Origin: Dama dama
Taxonomy: Eukaryota; Chordata; Mammalia; Artiodactyla; Cervidae
Assembly: GCF_033118175.1 (NCBI RefSeq)
Contig: NC_083691.1
Location: 20,495,001 to 20,559,000 of the forward strand
Direction: 5' to 3'
DNA length: 64,000 nt
Part shown: positions 33,305 through 44,718 of the stretch, piece by piece
Position numbering within the stretch: the stretch's first letter is position 1
Layout: every line of letters begins with the position of its first letter
The notes under the pieces: generated by a model
What the model saw: only the letters and a program-made list of their open reading frames with translations
Database searches by the model: none
Told to the model about the DNA's origin: nothing
Translations under genes and position numbers: made by a program

Positions 33305-35461
33305 CAATTCAGTTCAGTTGCTCAGTCGTGTCCGACTCTTTGCAACCCCATGAACCTCAGCATGCCAGGCCTCCCTGTCCATTACCAACTGCCAGAGTCT
33401 ACTCAAACCCACGTCCATTGAGTCAGGATGCCATCCAACCATCTCATCCTCTGTCATCCCCTTCTCCTCCTGCCTTAAATCCCTCCCAGCATCAGGGTCT
33501 TCTCAAATGAGTCAGCTCTTTGCATCAGGTGACCAAAGTATTGGAGTTTCAGCTTCAGTGTCAGTTCTTCCAATGAACACTCCAGGACTGATCTCCTTTA
33601 GGATGGACTGGTTGGATCTCCTTGTGGTCCAAGGGACTCTCAAGAGTCTTCTCCAACACCACAGTTCAAAAGCATTAATTCTTTGGTGCTCAGCTTTCTT
33701 TGTAGTCCAACTCTCACATCCATACATGACTACTGGAAAAACCACAGCCTTGACTAGATGGACCTTTGTTGACAAAGTAATGTCTCTGCTTTTTAATATG
33801 TTGTCTAGGCTGGTCATAACTTTCCTTCCAAGGAGTAAGTGTCTTTTAATTTCATGGTTGCAATCACCATCTGCAGTGATTTTGGAGCCCCAAAAAATAA
33901 AGTCTGACACTGTTTCCACTGTCTCCCCATCTATTTCCCATGAAGTGATGGGACCAGATGCCATGATTCTAGTTTTCTGAATGTTGAGCTTTAAGCCAAC
34001 TTTTTCACTCTCCTCTTTCACTTTCATCAAGAGGCTTTTTAGTTCCTCTTCACTTTCTGCCATAAGGGTGGTGTCATCTGCATATCTGAGGTTATTGATA
34101 TTTCTCCGGGCAATCTTGATTCCAGCTTGTGCTTCCTCCTGCCCAGCATTTCTCATGATGTACTCTTCATATAAGTTAAATGAACAGGGTGACAAATACA
34201 GCCTTGACGTACTCCTTTTCCTAGTTGGAACCAGTCTGTTGTTCCATGTCTGGTTCTAACTGTTGCTTCCTGACCTGCATACAGGTTTCTCAAGAGGCAG
34301 GTCAGGTGGTCTGGTATTCACATCTCTTTCAGAATTTTCCACAGTTTACTGTGATCTACACAGTCAAAGGCTTTGATATAGTCAATAAAGCAGAAATAGA
34401 TGTTTTTCTGGAACTCTCTTGGTTTTTCAATGATCCAGCAAATGTTGGCAATTTGATCTCTGGTTCCTCTGCCTTCTCTAAAACCAGCTTGAACATCTGG
34501 AAGTTCTCGGTTCACGTATTGCTGAAGCCTGGCTTGGAGAATTTTGAGCATTACTTTACTAGCATGTGAGATGAGTGCAACTGTGTAGTAATTTGAGCAT
34601 TCTTTGGGATTGGAATGAAAACTGACCTTTTCCAGTCCTGTGGCCAGTGCTGAGTTTTCCAAATTTGCCTACATATTGAGTGCAGCACTTTCACAGCATC
34701 ATCTTTCAGGATTTGAAATAGCTCAACTGGAATTCCATCACCTCCATTAGCTTTGTTTGTAGTGATGCTTCTAAGGCCCACAGCTGCACTGGGGGCACAG
34801 GAGTGGTGGCTGGAACGATGCAGGAGCAGCCGAGAGGAGCTCCCCCACGTCCAATGTCAGGAGCAGCAGCTGCGCTTTGCTGGAGCAGCCATGAAGAGAT
34901 ACCCTACGTCCAAGGTAAGAGAAGCCCAAGAAAGACGGTAGGTGCTGAGAGAGGGCATCAGAGGGCAGACAGACTGAAACCACAATCACAGACAACTAGC
35001 CAATCTGATCACATGGACCACAGTCTTGTCTAACTGGATGAACTAAGCCATGCTGTGTGGGGCCACCCAAGTGGGTCATGGTGGAGAGGTCTGACAGAAT
35101 GTGGTCCACTGGAGAAGGGAATGGCAAACCACTTCAGTATTCTTGTCCTGAGAACCCCAAGAACAGTATGAAAAGGCAAAAAGATAGGACACAGAAAGAT
35201 GTGTCCTCCCCAGGTTGGTAGGTGCCCAATGATCTACTGGAGATCAGTGGAGAAATAACTCCAGAAAGAATGAAGAGATGGAGCCAAAGCAAAAACAACA
35301 CCCAGTTGTGGATGGGACTGGTGATAGAAGCAAGGTCCGATGCTGTAAAGAGCAATATTACATAGGAGCCTGAAATGTTAGGACCATGAATCAAGGCAAA
35401 TTGGAAGTGGTCAAACAGGAGATGGCAAGAGTGATCGTTGACATTCTAGGAATCAGCAAAT
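33305..35461 (-). mobile_element. BovB insertion with inverted 5' part
   Basis: One insertion unit bounded by gacagagtt at 33296-33304 and 35462-35470. 33305-34780 is minus strand, from the tail to the region before the reverse transcriptase (SITTNKANGGDGIP). 34781-35461 is plus strand and is the extreme 5' end. The intervening endonuclease coding region is missing. The catalytic YADD is intact at 34073-34084 and the frame 33512-34195 is long, but the 5' rearrangement makes it dead. The arrangement fits twin priming. Confidence 0.9.
34781..35461 (+). mobile_element. BovB 5' UTR and ORF start, inverted segment
   Basis: Begins at the G+C-rich start of the element (agctgcactgggggcacagg), passes through ggtccgatgctgtaaagagc, and reaches the initiator region (accatgaatcaaggcaaatt, ATG at about 35386). 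It stops at ctaggaatcagc. It is the only sample of the BovB 5' UTR in this window. Confidence 0.88.
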
Positions 35462-35470
35462 GACAGAGTT

Positions 35471-36245
35471 GCTACTCACTAAATACTGATGGATGAGTGA
35501 ATAAATATGTCAAAACAAGTAGTTGTAACATAGACATCTGTCTTAACAATATCCTACAATAGGGAATTTTACTGAACAAACATTTTTGAGGGTGTCTGCT
35601 ATATGCCAGGCACTGTGGGGAAAAATGAGGATTCCATTTATTTATTATTATCTAGGTGCATACATCTCAAACTGATTTCACAACCTCAGAATGCCAAGGA
35701 GTTGTGAACTGCAGGGAGAAACAGTGATCTGGACCAGTTTTGGTGTGGTGGCCCTTTGATGATCCCCTGGACAAGTGTTCATTGGACACCACCAGGCCAC
35801 AGGGCCTGGTGGGGTTGCAAGGAAGCAGTGATGGGAAAGCCAACCCCTGCAGCAGAAAGTCCATGGCATGTATTTGACATGAAAGTGACAACCAGGATAC
35901 TCTGGGGTGCGTCTGTGGTGGAGAAAAGGAACGGGGCTTGGGGAGCACAGAGGAGGCACCTAAATCAGAGTGGAGGGTGTAGAGGGTGAGATACAGCTTC
36001 CAGAATCGCTGTCAGGAACTTCAAATACAGACCATTCGTACTAACCTAAGCAAGGTTAGAATGTTGCTCTGAATCAGTTAAAAGGAACTATTTACAGGGT
36101 ATTTTCCCCTGAAGGTAGTTGTATTCTCTTCTGAAAATACACCACCGTCACATTCCTCATAAGGGATTGTGATTGTCTACTTACCTGTTTTATTACCACT
36201 ACATTGGGCTCAGTGACTATTTGTTGAACCAAAATAAATCAAACT
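35471..36245. other. Single-copy DNA with an old-repeat trace
   Basis: 35565-35640 (actgaacaaacatttttgag, tatgccaggcactgtgg) looks like the start of an old LINE/MIR3-type repeat. The rest shows no gene; overlapping open frames at 35667-35959 (-) and 35756-35989 (+) have no domain. Confidence 0.5.
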
Positions 36246-36722
36246 CCCAGGTGTATTAATTTCCTAGGGTTGCTGCAACAAAGTACCAGAAGCAGAGTGG
36301 CTTACAAAAACCTAATTTTATTGTCCCTCATTTTTGAAGGCTAGAAGTCCAAAGCCTAGGTTTGGCAGGGCTGGACTCCACCTGAGACTCTGGAATCCTT
36401 GCCTCCTCCCAGGTCTCGATGCTTTGCCAGCGATCTTTGACATCCTTTAGCTTGTAGGTGTATGACTCAGTCTTCTGTCTTCATGTGGTCCTCTCCCTGT
36501 GTCTTCAACCATCCTCCTTCTGTACACATGTGTCTCAATGTCCAACTTCCTCCTTATTCTATGGACCCTGGTCATTTGGATTAGGAACCACCCATAGTGA
36601 GCTCATCTTAACTTGATTAAATCAACAAAGACCCCATAGCCAAACAAGGTCACATTCTGAAGTATGAGAAGTTGAGACTTTAACATCTCTTATGTTAAGG
36701 GGACACGGTTCAACTCATAACA
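36246..36722 (-). mobile_element. MaLR LTR (MLT1/MST-like)
   Basis: Antisense solo LTR of an ancient endogenous retrovirus. Starts tgtattaatttcctagggtt; blocks cagagtggcttacaaaaacc, aaggctagaagtccaaagcc and cttcatgtggtcctctccct; ends ggacacggttcaactcataa. Close to full length, no internal retroviral sequence. Confidence 0.8.
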
Positions 36723-37060
36723 GTGGGGGTACTTATGGATTTACAAGATCAGCAACAAGTTTAGCATTTCTGGGGGCTGCAGTGGACATGCATGAGGCTG
36801 GGGGCTTCTTGGGATCCTCCCCTGAACAGGGAAAGCTATGGGAAGACAGTCTGTAACCAGAAAGTCAGACTCTGCCCTGGAGGCTCTGCGGCAGACAGCC
36901 CAACTCTGCTGGAACCTGGCTTTATGGCTTCTGAATCCAGCCTGGTATTTCACAGACCCTGACATCTGTGCAAGGGCTGGAGTCTGTTCCTGCCTTCCTG
37001 GCTCCACTCTGTACCTGAAACCCGAGGTTGACATTTTCTCACTTCAAGCCCTAGCACTAG
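36723..37060. other. Unassigned
   Basis: No gene or repeat recognised. Confidence 0.45.
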
Positions 37061-37269
37061 AGAAAGTGAAGTCACTCAGTCATTTATGACTCTTTGTGAT
37101 CCCATGGACTGCAGCCTATCGGGCTCCTCCGTCCATGGAATTTTCCAGGCAGGAGTACTGGAATGGGTTGCCATTTCCTTCTCCAGGGTATCTTCCGGAC
37201 CCAAGGATTGAGCCCAAGTCTCCCGCATTGCAGGCAGATGCTTTACCTTCTGAGCGACCAGGGAAGCCC
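37061..37269 (-). mobile_element. Bov-tA SINE
   Basis: Reverse-strand copy: agaaagtgaagtcactcag, tgatcccatggactgcagcc, gcattgcaggcagatgcttt, head ending gcgaccagggaagccc. Confidence 0.92.
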
Positions 37270-37298
37270 AAAGTCGCTCAGTCATGTCCGACTCTTTG
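37270..37298 (-). mobile_element. 29 bp SINE 3'-end remnant
   Basis: aaagtcgctcagtcatgtcc then gactctttg is the 3' tip of another reverse-strand Bov-A element. gaagccc stands on both sides (37263-37269 and 37299-37305). Either an extremely short 5'-truncated insertion or a recombination leftover. Confidence 0.6.
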
Positions 37299-37305
37299 GA
37301 AGCCC

Positions 37306-38599
37306 TTTTAAGGATCTGGATCAGTTCAACTCAAATGTGAGTTCACTGCATCTCTGTGGGCTCCTGACAGCACTTGATGGGGCTTCTGCTGGTCAAGAAT
37401 CCAATGGATACCTCATCTCTGGTCCTCTGACGGCCCCACTGTGGGGGCTGCCCTGGGGTAGGGAGGAGAGCATCGCCTTGGTAGAGAAGAAGCATGGAAC
37501 CCAGAGAGCTTATACTGATGAGCACATGGCCATGCAGCTTGTCAGTGGGGACGTCAGGGGTGGAGCCCGGTTGAGTCTGACTTCACAGTCTGAATGTTCA
37601 TCTGCCATACTCCCCTCAGCTGGAGGGTTTGGGGGCAGCTCCAGGATGGATTTGACCCTGCTACCTGGCCTTATCTGAATTAAACCATCCTCTTAAATGC
37701 CCACTGGTCTCGCTTGAATCTTTCTATTTTCTTGATCCTTGAACTGGAGGGCACAGGTGTGTGAGACGGACAGCCCAGGTCATGGAACACTCGTTTCTCT
37801 GTTCTAACTGGTGGGCTCTCTAGGTTTGACCATCAGCTGCCAGTGCAGGGGCGCTGGGAGGCTCATGTTCTCCAGAAAGTTCTCTGGACTTCAAGGCTGT
37901 GGGGGATATATCACTTTCCAGTCACTAAAAGATTGAGCTTCCAGAAGCCCTCTGCCCTGCCCCCAGACTTGAGTGCCTCCTATGAGGTCCCCACCATCAG
38001 TAGTGTTCTGAAGGCTCCCAGTGTTGGGCAACTAGAGGTAAACCAGAGCAGCATGCTGGACAGGCATGCATTTTGCAGAGAAAACTCACTGGTGGGCGAG
38101 GTCTGAGGTGGAGTCACTTTGGGGTCTCTGGTTCCTGTCTCCCGGACTCCCCACCACGGACCCTGAGAGGCGTGAGGGTTGGAAGGGCAGGACCACGCGG
38201 GCTGTTTTTGTCAGCCAAGCCGCAGCAGGGGACCACACGGTCCTGAGGCCAACCTTGGCCGACCACAGGGCCCGGCTCTCAGGAGGGGCTGTGGGGACTG
38301 CAGGGCTGGGGTTTCCGCTTTCTCACAGGAAGCCTCCATCATTCTCCTGGGGCCCGCGGGGGGCCCTGCTGAGCAGGGATGACTCAGCTTCCTCCGGGCC
38401 CCCGCAGAGAAGCAGGACCCCTGACAACACAGGGGTCCTCTCGCCTGTGTGTTCCCATCCACTTCCTGCTCTAGAAAACCTCCAGTCATGGTTCAAGTCT
38501 CTGTTTAGAGGAAGACTTGTTGAAAAAAACCAGCTTATGCTTCACATTGCTACACCATTTGTCACGTTATAGAAAAGCTTTCTCACACATTGGTTCCTC
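37306..38599. other. Single-copy, G+C-rich block
   Basis: No gene recognised, although 38066-38572 (+) is open for 168 codons and 37163-37678 (+, starting in the SINE) for 171. 38130-38420 is the most G+C-rich stretch in the window, with several CpGs and tgactcagc at 38380-38388, an AP-1/NF-E2-type consensus. Could be a distal regulatory element. Confidence 0.45.
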
Positions 38600-38745
38600 C
38601 ACTGTTCACAGCAACTCTGAGATAATAGGGAAGCCATTGTTATCACTGCTACTCCCATGAAGAAAGTGAGACTCAGACAGTGAAGATGGTTGGCTGAGGC
38701 CACTTGGCTTATCGGTGGAGGGCTGGCACTCAAGCCCAGGATTCT
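38600..38745 (-). mobile_element. MIR SINE
   Basis: Reverse complement: tgaagaaagtgagactcag, ggctgaggccacttggctta, gggctggcactcaagcccag. Confidence 0.75.
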
Positions 38746-38810
38746 AGAAGATTCTTTTGGGACCTTATAGTACTTTCTTGGGTGGCCCTCAGCATTTAGC
38801 CCTTATCATA

Positions 38811-39040
38811 TGCTTCCCAGGTGGTACTAGTGGTAAAGAACCTGTCTGCCAGTACAGGAGACATAAGAGACATGGGTTCAATTCCCTGAGTTGGGAAGAT
38901 CCTCTGGAGGAGGAAAAATGACAACCCACTCCAGTATTCTTGTCTAGAGAATCCCATGAACAGAGGAGCCTGGTGGACTATAGTTCATGGGATCACAAAG
39001 AGTCGGACATGACTGAAGTGATTTAACATGCGCTCACACA
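38811..39040 (+). mobile_element. Bov-tA SINE
   Basis: Head tgcttcccaggtggtactag, B box gttcaattccct (one-base insertion), body ccactccagtattcttgtct, end cacaaagagtcggacatgac. Confidence 0.92.
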
Positions 39041-39139
39041 TGTGCTTGCTATGTGTAAAATGTTTATTGATTGAATGACTGATCATAATTTTCAACTATC
39101 ACGAGACACATCCTTAGAGCTCTAAGCAAGCTACCAGGG

Positions 39140-39375
39140 GGAGGGGAAGGAACAGGCTTTGCAGAGACAATTCAGGTTTAAGTTCACTAAGACCCACATT
39201 AGCTATGTGATTTTAGGTAAGGTTCAAGTTCCCTAAGTAGTAGTTTTCTCTGAACATAGGATAATAGTGGTGATTTTTTGGGGGCGGTTATAACATTTAA
39301 ATGAGATAATGTGGCTCAAGGGATGGCAAAGTATTTACTTCACAGAAGGCATGTAAGATGCTTTCCATTGTTCTC
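39140..39375 (+). mobile_element. MIR SINE
   Basis: aattcaggtttaagttcact, tagctatgtgattttaggta, ggataatagtggtgat, atttaaatgagataatgtgg. Confidence 0.72.
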
Positions 39376-39969
39376 ATAGTTGTGCTTAGCTTCAGATAAT
39401 CATCAGAGCTAAACAAACCCTGCAGATATGTTCTTTGTATATGGAACAATTCCTTTGCTCAGTAATCTTTGAAAAATTAAGGACACACACGTACAAAGGA
39501 AATAAAGTCTGGTCCTGGCTCATTTAGTCACTGTAATCAGGAAATGAGCTTGGGCACCATCAGTGTGAATTTCCCAGTTCACTCTCCTGAGTTCTGGGTA
39601 CCAAGATTTGTCATCATTTTATGTGATTTATTTTAGATAAACACCATTTCTAGCCCTGTAAACAGAGCAGAACAACCCACTGCATTGCAGATTCTCTGTC
39701 TGTGTTTCTCACTCCTCACTGGATGGTCTGACTTTCATTGTCCCTTGTTCTTGCCTACCTGCAAGGGGTCACAGAGACACTCATCAAGGTGAGGTAGTGG
39801 CACCAAATCTGAAATTTCAGACTCAGAAATAACACTTATATTTCAAGAAAATGCATAAGCAGTCAGGATGCTATTTCTTTAAAAGTGCCCTTTATTTCAC
39901 CGATTAGATATTTTCTGTGAGTTAGCAATTTTTTCTTTGAAGTCAAATGTATGAACCTAGTGGTGTTAA
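39376..39969. other. Unassigned
   Basis: No gene or confident repeat. Pieces near 39600-39780 could be old L2, but order and spacing are lost. Confidence 0.4.
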
Positions 39970-40080
39970 TATCTTAGATTTCAAATTCCTTACAGCCAGG
40001 AACCATGTTATGGTCATCACCATATACCCAGGGCCAGGGTCACTCTGCATTCTCAACGAATAGTTCTTGAATGAGCAAGG
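39970..40080 (+). mobile_element. L2 3' end
   Basis: cttacagccaggaaccatgt, accatatacccagggccagg, tagttcttgaatgagcaagg. Confidence 0.6.
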
Positions 40081-40480
40081 GTCCTGCATTCATTCATTCA
40101 CTTTATAGAAACAGACTGTGAACATCGCTGAGTTCTGAGTTGCCATCCAGGTGGGTAAGATAGTTTACCACCTTAAGGAGCTCAAGGCAGGCATGTTATC
40201 CAAGCAGAACAATCTTAGAGATGAGTGTGACTCCCCACTGAGAGGAGGGATGAGTCTGGAGATGAGGAGGTCAGGAAGAGGGGATCAAGCAGGATGCAAA
40301 GCTGTTCAAGAGGACAACTGTGAATGAATTAAGTAAGTCTCCTCATTGGGAGCCAATCGTGTGATTTTAGGTATGGATCTGCCACCTTGAACAGCCCCAA
40401 ACCGAATGAAGGAGGAGAAATTGCCACCATGGAGAGGGTGGCAGGTAATGACGGCCTCAGGCAATCAAGATAGGTCTCTA
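40081..40480. other. Unassigned
   Basis: No gene. attcattcattcac at 40090 is a short simple repeat adjoining the L2 end. The remainder looks single-copy. Confidence 0.4.
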
Positions 40481-40625
40481 GGGCTTCTCTGGTAGTTCAG
40501 ACAGTAAACAGTCTGTCTGCAATGCGGGAGACTTGGGTTCGATCCCTGGGTCATGAAGATCCCCTGGAGAAGGAAATGGCAACCCACTCCAGTATTCTTG
40601 CCTGGAAAATCCCCTGGATGGAGGG
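40481..40625 (+). mobile_element. Bov-tA SINE lacking its 3' end
   Basis: Full tRNA-like head (gggcttctctggtagttcag, gggttcgatccctgg) and half the Bov-A body, stopping after cccctggatggaggg. Loss of the 3' end is not how these elements truncate on insertion, so a later deletion is likely. Confidence 0.85.
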
Positions 40626-40860
40626 ATTTTTAAGACAAGTCACTTAGGACAAATATAATCCTGCGTTCACATCCAGGACAGTGGCTGATGTCATTAGTAT
40701 CTGCAGAGAACCAGGGACCACTGTGGTCCTGTCTGCTAATGGAAACTTTCAATGTGATGGAGCCTCTGCTGGACGGAGCATGAAAGGTGTGATCACTTCT
40801 GGGGAGATGTTTGACCCTTTCCAGGGCCTCCTTCGTTATTGTTTCTTGATAAACAGGATT

Positions 40861-41103
40861 TATTTATTTATTTTTTTAATATTTACTTATTTATTTGGCT
40901 GCATCGGGTCTCAGTTGGGGCATGTGGGACACTTGTTACATCACGTGGAATCTTTCCTTGAGACACATGGACTCTCTAGATGTGGCTTGCCGGCTTTTGG
41001 TTGCTCCATGGCATGTGGGATCTTAGTTGCCTGACCAGGGATCAAATGTGTGCCCTCTATTGCAATGCAGACTCTTAACAACGGTGCCACTAGCAAAGTC
41101 ACA
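40861..41103 (-). mobile_element. CHR-type SINE
   Basis: Reverse strand: tatttatttggctgcatcgg, ctctagatgtggcttgccgg, tcttagttgcctgaccaggg, gtgccactagcaaagtc at the head. aggattta at 40856-40863 and 41106-41113 is a probable remnant duplication. Confidence 0.83.
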
Positions 41104-41224
41104 GTAGGATTTAAATAAATCAAGATGATTGTGTTTTTTTTCTTTCCAGAATTACAACGTGATGGGAGATGGGATAATGCATTTTACACCATAGCCATGA
41201 TCTACATCGTTGTTTACTCTTGTT

Positions 41225-42060
41225 CACTTAGTATATTTTGCTGAGCACCTCTCTTTTGTGCTGGTCCCGAGTAGGGCTTGGAATTCAGAGGTGGGCAAAA
41301 GTATGTCCCTTCAATTTAAGGATCTCCCAGTAGTGGAGAAAAATGACTTGTAAGTAATGACAAGGTCCTGTGATGAGTACAGAAGGGGAGACAGACAAAA
41401 TAAGGTAGAGGGAGGCTGATTAATTATGCTGTTAGCAGTGAGGGAAGCCTCACAGAACATGTATTGGGTTTTAAGGGATGAATAGGAGTTTTCTGGTGAA
41501 AAAGAAGAAAGTAACATTTTTAGGTAGTGAAAATGACATGAATAATTGCACAAGGGCAGTAAATTCATGGTTTGGAAAATAATGAATTAGTGTAAGTAGA
41601 ATTGAGTTGCCAACTCAACTATAAGCAGCCCAGTTAGATGTGAATTTTAGGTAGACAGTGAATATTGTTTTGGCAGGTGCATGTCCCAAATATTGCATAA
41701 GGCATGCTTACATGGAAAACATTATTTGTTGTTTTTTCCAAGATTCAAATTTCACTGGAAATTCTTTATTTTTATTTACTAAGTCTGGTGACTCTAGACT
41801 ATGACACAGATGAGACCACTTTATAGAGGTCTTTAAAAGTTTTGACTTCAGTCTTGTCAGGTGGTCTTGGAAAGTTCTTAAACTGAGTTGTGATGTAATC
41901 AGACTTCTGATATTCCTCTGGCTTCATGGAGGATGATCTAGAAAGGGGGAAACTGGAAGTAAGGACACTGATTTACATGGAGAGAAAGGGGGTTTGGAAC
42001 TAGAGTAACAACCAGGCGACAGACTCCAGAGAGATTTTGGAGATGGAAGCCACGGACTTG
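41225..42060 (+). mobile_element. Ancient LINE remnant (L2/CR1-like)
   Basis: Same repeat type as 29005-29960: tgctgagcacctctctttt, a tggagaaaaatgacttg body, gacaaaataaggtagaggga, gtgatgtaatcagacttctg, then gagattttggagatgg. Very diverged and interrupted by unplaced sequence. Confidence 0.45.
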
Positions 42061-42534
42061 TTGAGAAAGCCTGAGTATCTGTGCTGGCAATCTTTATTTG
42101 TCACAGCCTCTGTATGTTTGTCTTTGAAAGCTTATGACCTTAAGGACATTCACTCTCAATAGCCTTCAGACTGGAGATTCTCTGGAGGCTGGAATTCTGT
42201 GCCATTAGCCACATGGTTCAACTCTTCATTTCTTTAAAACGTACACTCAGGCTAAACTCTGAGCCAGTTAATCACAACTTGATTAAGAAGCCAAGTCCAT
42301 GCTGGGCACAGGTGGAAACACTTAGTGCCCATAACTTTAGAAGGGTCTATAAAAAAGAATGTCTTCCATACTTTCTTAGGAGAGATTTATTTTTCAAAAG
42401 AAAGTGTATATTTTGGAAGTGGAAGGACATTGTTTATTTCTGAGACTGAATATACCTCCAAAGTTATCAAATGTACTTGGGTTCTCTAGACTGGCTGCTG
42501 ACAGCTCATAGAATTGTGTTAGAAGAAAGTGTTT
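42061..42534. other. Single-copy DNA, nothing recognised
   Basis: No gene. An open frame at 42213-42443 (+) has no recognisable domain. Confidence 0.45.
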
Positions 42535-42650
42535 GGTTAGGTTAGTTTCCTCCTGTTACAGCTGGGGAAGCTGTAGGCCAGAGAAGAGATGTGATCAACT
42601 CAGGGTGACAGAACTTGGGTCAGGGGAGAGGATTCGTGACTCCCAGCTAA
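42535..42650 (-). mobile_element. MIR fragment
   Basis: Reverse complement: ttacagctggggaagctgta, ggccagagaagagatgtgat, caactcagggtgacagaact. Confidence 0.65.
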
Positions 42651-43424
42651 AAAGCAACGGGAATTCTTTAAACATTTAGAGTTTGGAAACACAGTGCCAT
42701 TTTTTTTCTCTGTAACAACCAAATTGCAAAGGATTTCTCCTTGAGATTTTTCAATTTGAATGAAAGTATAACACAAACCTTTTTAAAAGGGATTTCATGA
42801 AATTGTGTCACTTGGGAATTACCACATCTTATTCGTATTGACAGCCCTTTTGAAATAGATTGACCCAGCTTAATTCCTGAAGGTTTTCAAAGTTTTTGGA
42901 ACTTGGAAAAAGAAAAGTTTATGTAAATAGGAAATAATAGTTATTTGCTAAATGCATTCTCGGCTGCAAGATTCTGACATTTTGGCAAAGGCAAGTTTTC
43001 CTTTCAATAGATCAACTTTCAGAGCCAAGTTGTGCTTAAAAAGAATAAAGCAAAAAGTATTGTATTTACATTTCAAGGATGAAATGTCTTTCCTCCTTAG
43101 AAATCTGAGGAATTATGTCTGGACCACTGCCTGGCCTGCTTTTGCTTCATCAATTCCAAGGAGACCTTCACTATTATAATGTCCCAAGGTAACTCCTCTT
43201 CCAGGGTTGAGAGATTTGCTCCCTATAAAAAGACTTACCAGAATCCTCCCTTCTTTCCTTGACAATGAGAAACCACAACCAAATGGGTCCTGAGTTATCT
43301 ACTCTACGTTCAGTCCTAAGAGGTGATTTGATTTTGTTTCTGATATCTTGATCACTGGATATCTTGTCTTTCGTATCTTATATGTGGTCCCTTCCAGCTC
43401 CTTCTGAGATAGGGAGGGTAGGGA
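42651..43424. other. Single-copy DNA, nothing recognised
   Basis: No gene or repeat recognised. A+T-rich from 42670 to 43110. Confidence 0.45.
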
Positions 43425-43590
43425 GAAGCAAGAGCAGTGATTCTGGAGTCAGGGGGGCCCTGGGGCCACATTATTCACCCACATCACTTCTGAATCACAC
43501 AGCTTATCCTTCATGGGGATTTGGCACAAACTCTCTTCCCTGTTAATGTTGATGAAAAGTGTTATAAAACCGTAAATGCTAATCACCAAG
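43425..43590 (+). mobile_element. MIR fragment
   Basis: agagcagtgattctggagtc, then atcacacagcttatcc and tgttgatgaaaagtgttata. Much decayed. Confidence 0.55.
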
Positions 43591-43730
43591 TGAGGAATAC
43601 AGAGTTAGGACCCTCAGATGGATCTTAGGGGTGGTATACAGTGTACACACTAAATAAGATGGTCCATAATACACCAGGCCTCTGCCAAATCCACCCCCAA
43701 CACCTGTCCTGCCAGTTCCCGATAGAGTGC

Positions 43731-43932
43731 AATGGCTCAAGTACTAAAGAATCCGCCTGCAATGCAGGAGACACAGGAGACACGAGTTCAATCCCTGGGT
43801 CCAGAAGGTCCCCTGGAGGAGAAATGGCAACCCATGCCAGTATTTTTGCCTGGAATATCCTGTGGACAGAGGAGCTTGGTGGTCTATAGTCCACAGGGTC
43901 GCAAAGAGTTGGACATGACTGAGCACACACAT
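43731..43932 (+). mobile_element. Bov-tA SINE
   Basis: Shortened head (aatggctcaagtactaaag), B box gagttcaatccctgg, body gccagtatttttgcctgg, end gtcgcaaagagttggacatg. Confidence 0.9.
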
Positions 43933-44540
43933 GCTACGTGATGCACTGTCTTGAGTATCTTCCATACACGAGGCACGGGGCATGGCAATGAACAAAACAT
44001 TCAAGTGCTAGTCAAACATTCCTCCTACTGGATCTATGGATGCCCAAGGGGCCCAAAGTCTTATTACTATGTGAATTGTATGAGAATTTAGCAAATTCCT
44101 CTTTTCATTTGAAGATCATCTAAAAATGAACATAAAAAATAATCTTGATTGATTGAAAAGGTTGCCTTAAAATAGTCCTATGGCAGGCTCATGGTGTCTA
44201 CATTTACATTTGTGTCATTGAGCACATCAGAGCCAGTGATCATTAAACTGACAGCAAGCTTTCAGTGCACGGTCTGTCATTCAAGCTGGAAATCAGTGGA
44301 CATGTCCTTGAGCTTTGACAGCGTTCTTTCCTCTAAATGGGTTTTACATTTTTCTCAAGTTTAAGAAGAATGGTCCACTAATGGCACCAGAATGGTTATA
44401 GTTGCCTGCAGCCATCATTCTCTTCCAAAACTTGGATCACACAGGTCTCATAGGAGACAAGAAAATGGTCCCCCGAAGATGTACACACCCCAATACTTGT
44501 GAATATGTCACATTACATATAGTTTAAACAGTTTAAAAAA
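43933..44540. other. Unassigned
   Basis: First 80 bases (cactgtcttgagtatcttcc, caatgaacaaaacattcaag) resemble an old LINE/MIR3 repeat. No gene in the rest. Confidence 0.4.
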
Positions 44541-44718
44541 TTTTTTTTGATGTGGACCATTTAAAAAATCTTTTTTGAATTTGTTACAATATTGCATTTG
44601 GGTTTTTTTTTTTTTGATATGTTTTGGTTTTTTGGCCCCTATTAGCTCCCTGAGCAGGGATCAGACCTGTACCCCCTGCATTGGAAGATGGAGTCTTAAC
44701 TACTGGACCTCCAGGGAA
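44541..44718 (-). mobile_element. CHR-type SINE
   Basis: Reverse strand: ttttttttgatgtggacca, ttgaatttgttacaatattg, ttttggttttttggcccc, ccccctgcattggaagatgg, head ctggacctccagggaag. Confidence 0.87.

Noticed and set aside
33512..34195. 227-codon minus-strand frame with YADD
   Set aside because: Part of the inverted BovB copy. The N-terminal coding region is missing, so it is not an intact protein.
36246..36722. Conserved single-copy element
   Set aside because: The order of blocks matches an antisense MaLR LTR, so it is repeat-derived.
38066..38572. 168-codon open frame in G+C-rich sequence
   Set aside because: Long frames are expected by chance in G+C-rich DNA. There is no recognisable domain, and the composition is equally open on the other strand (38211-38489).
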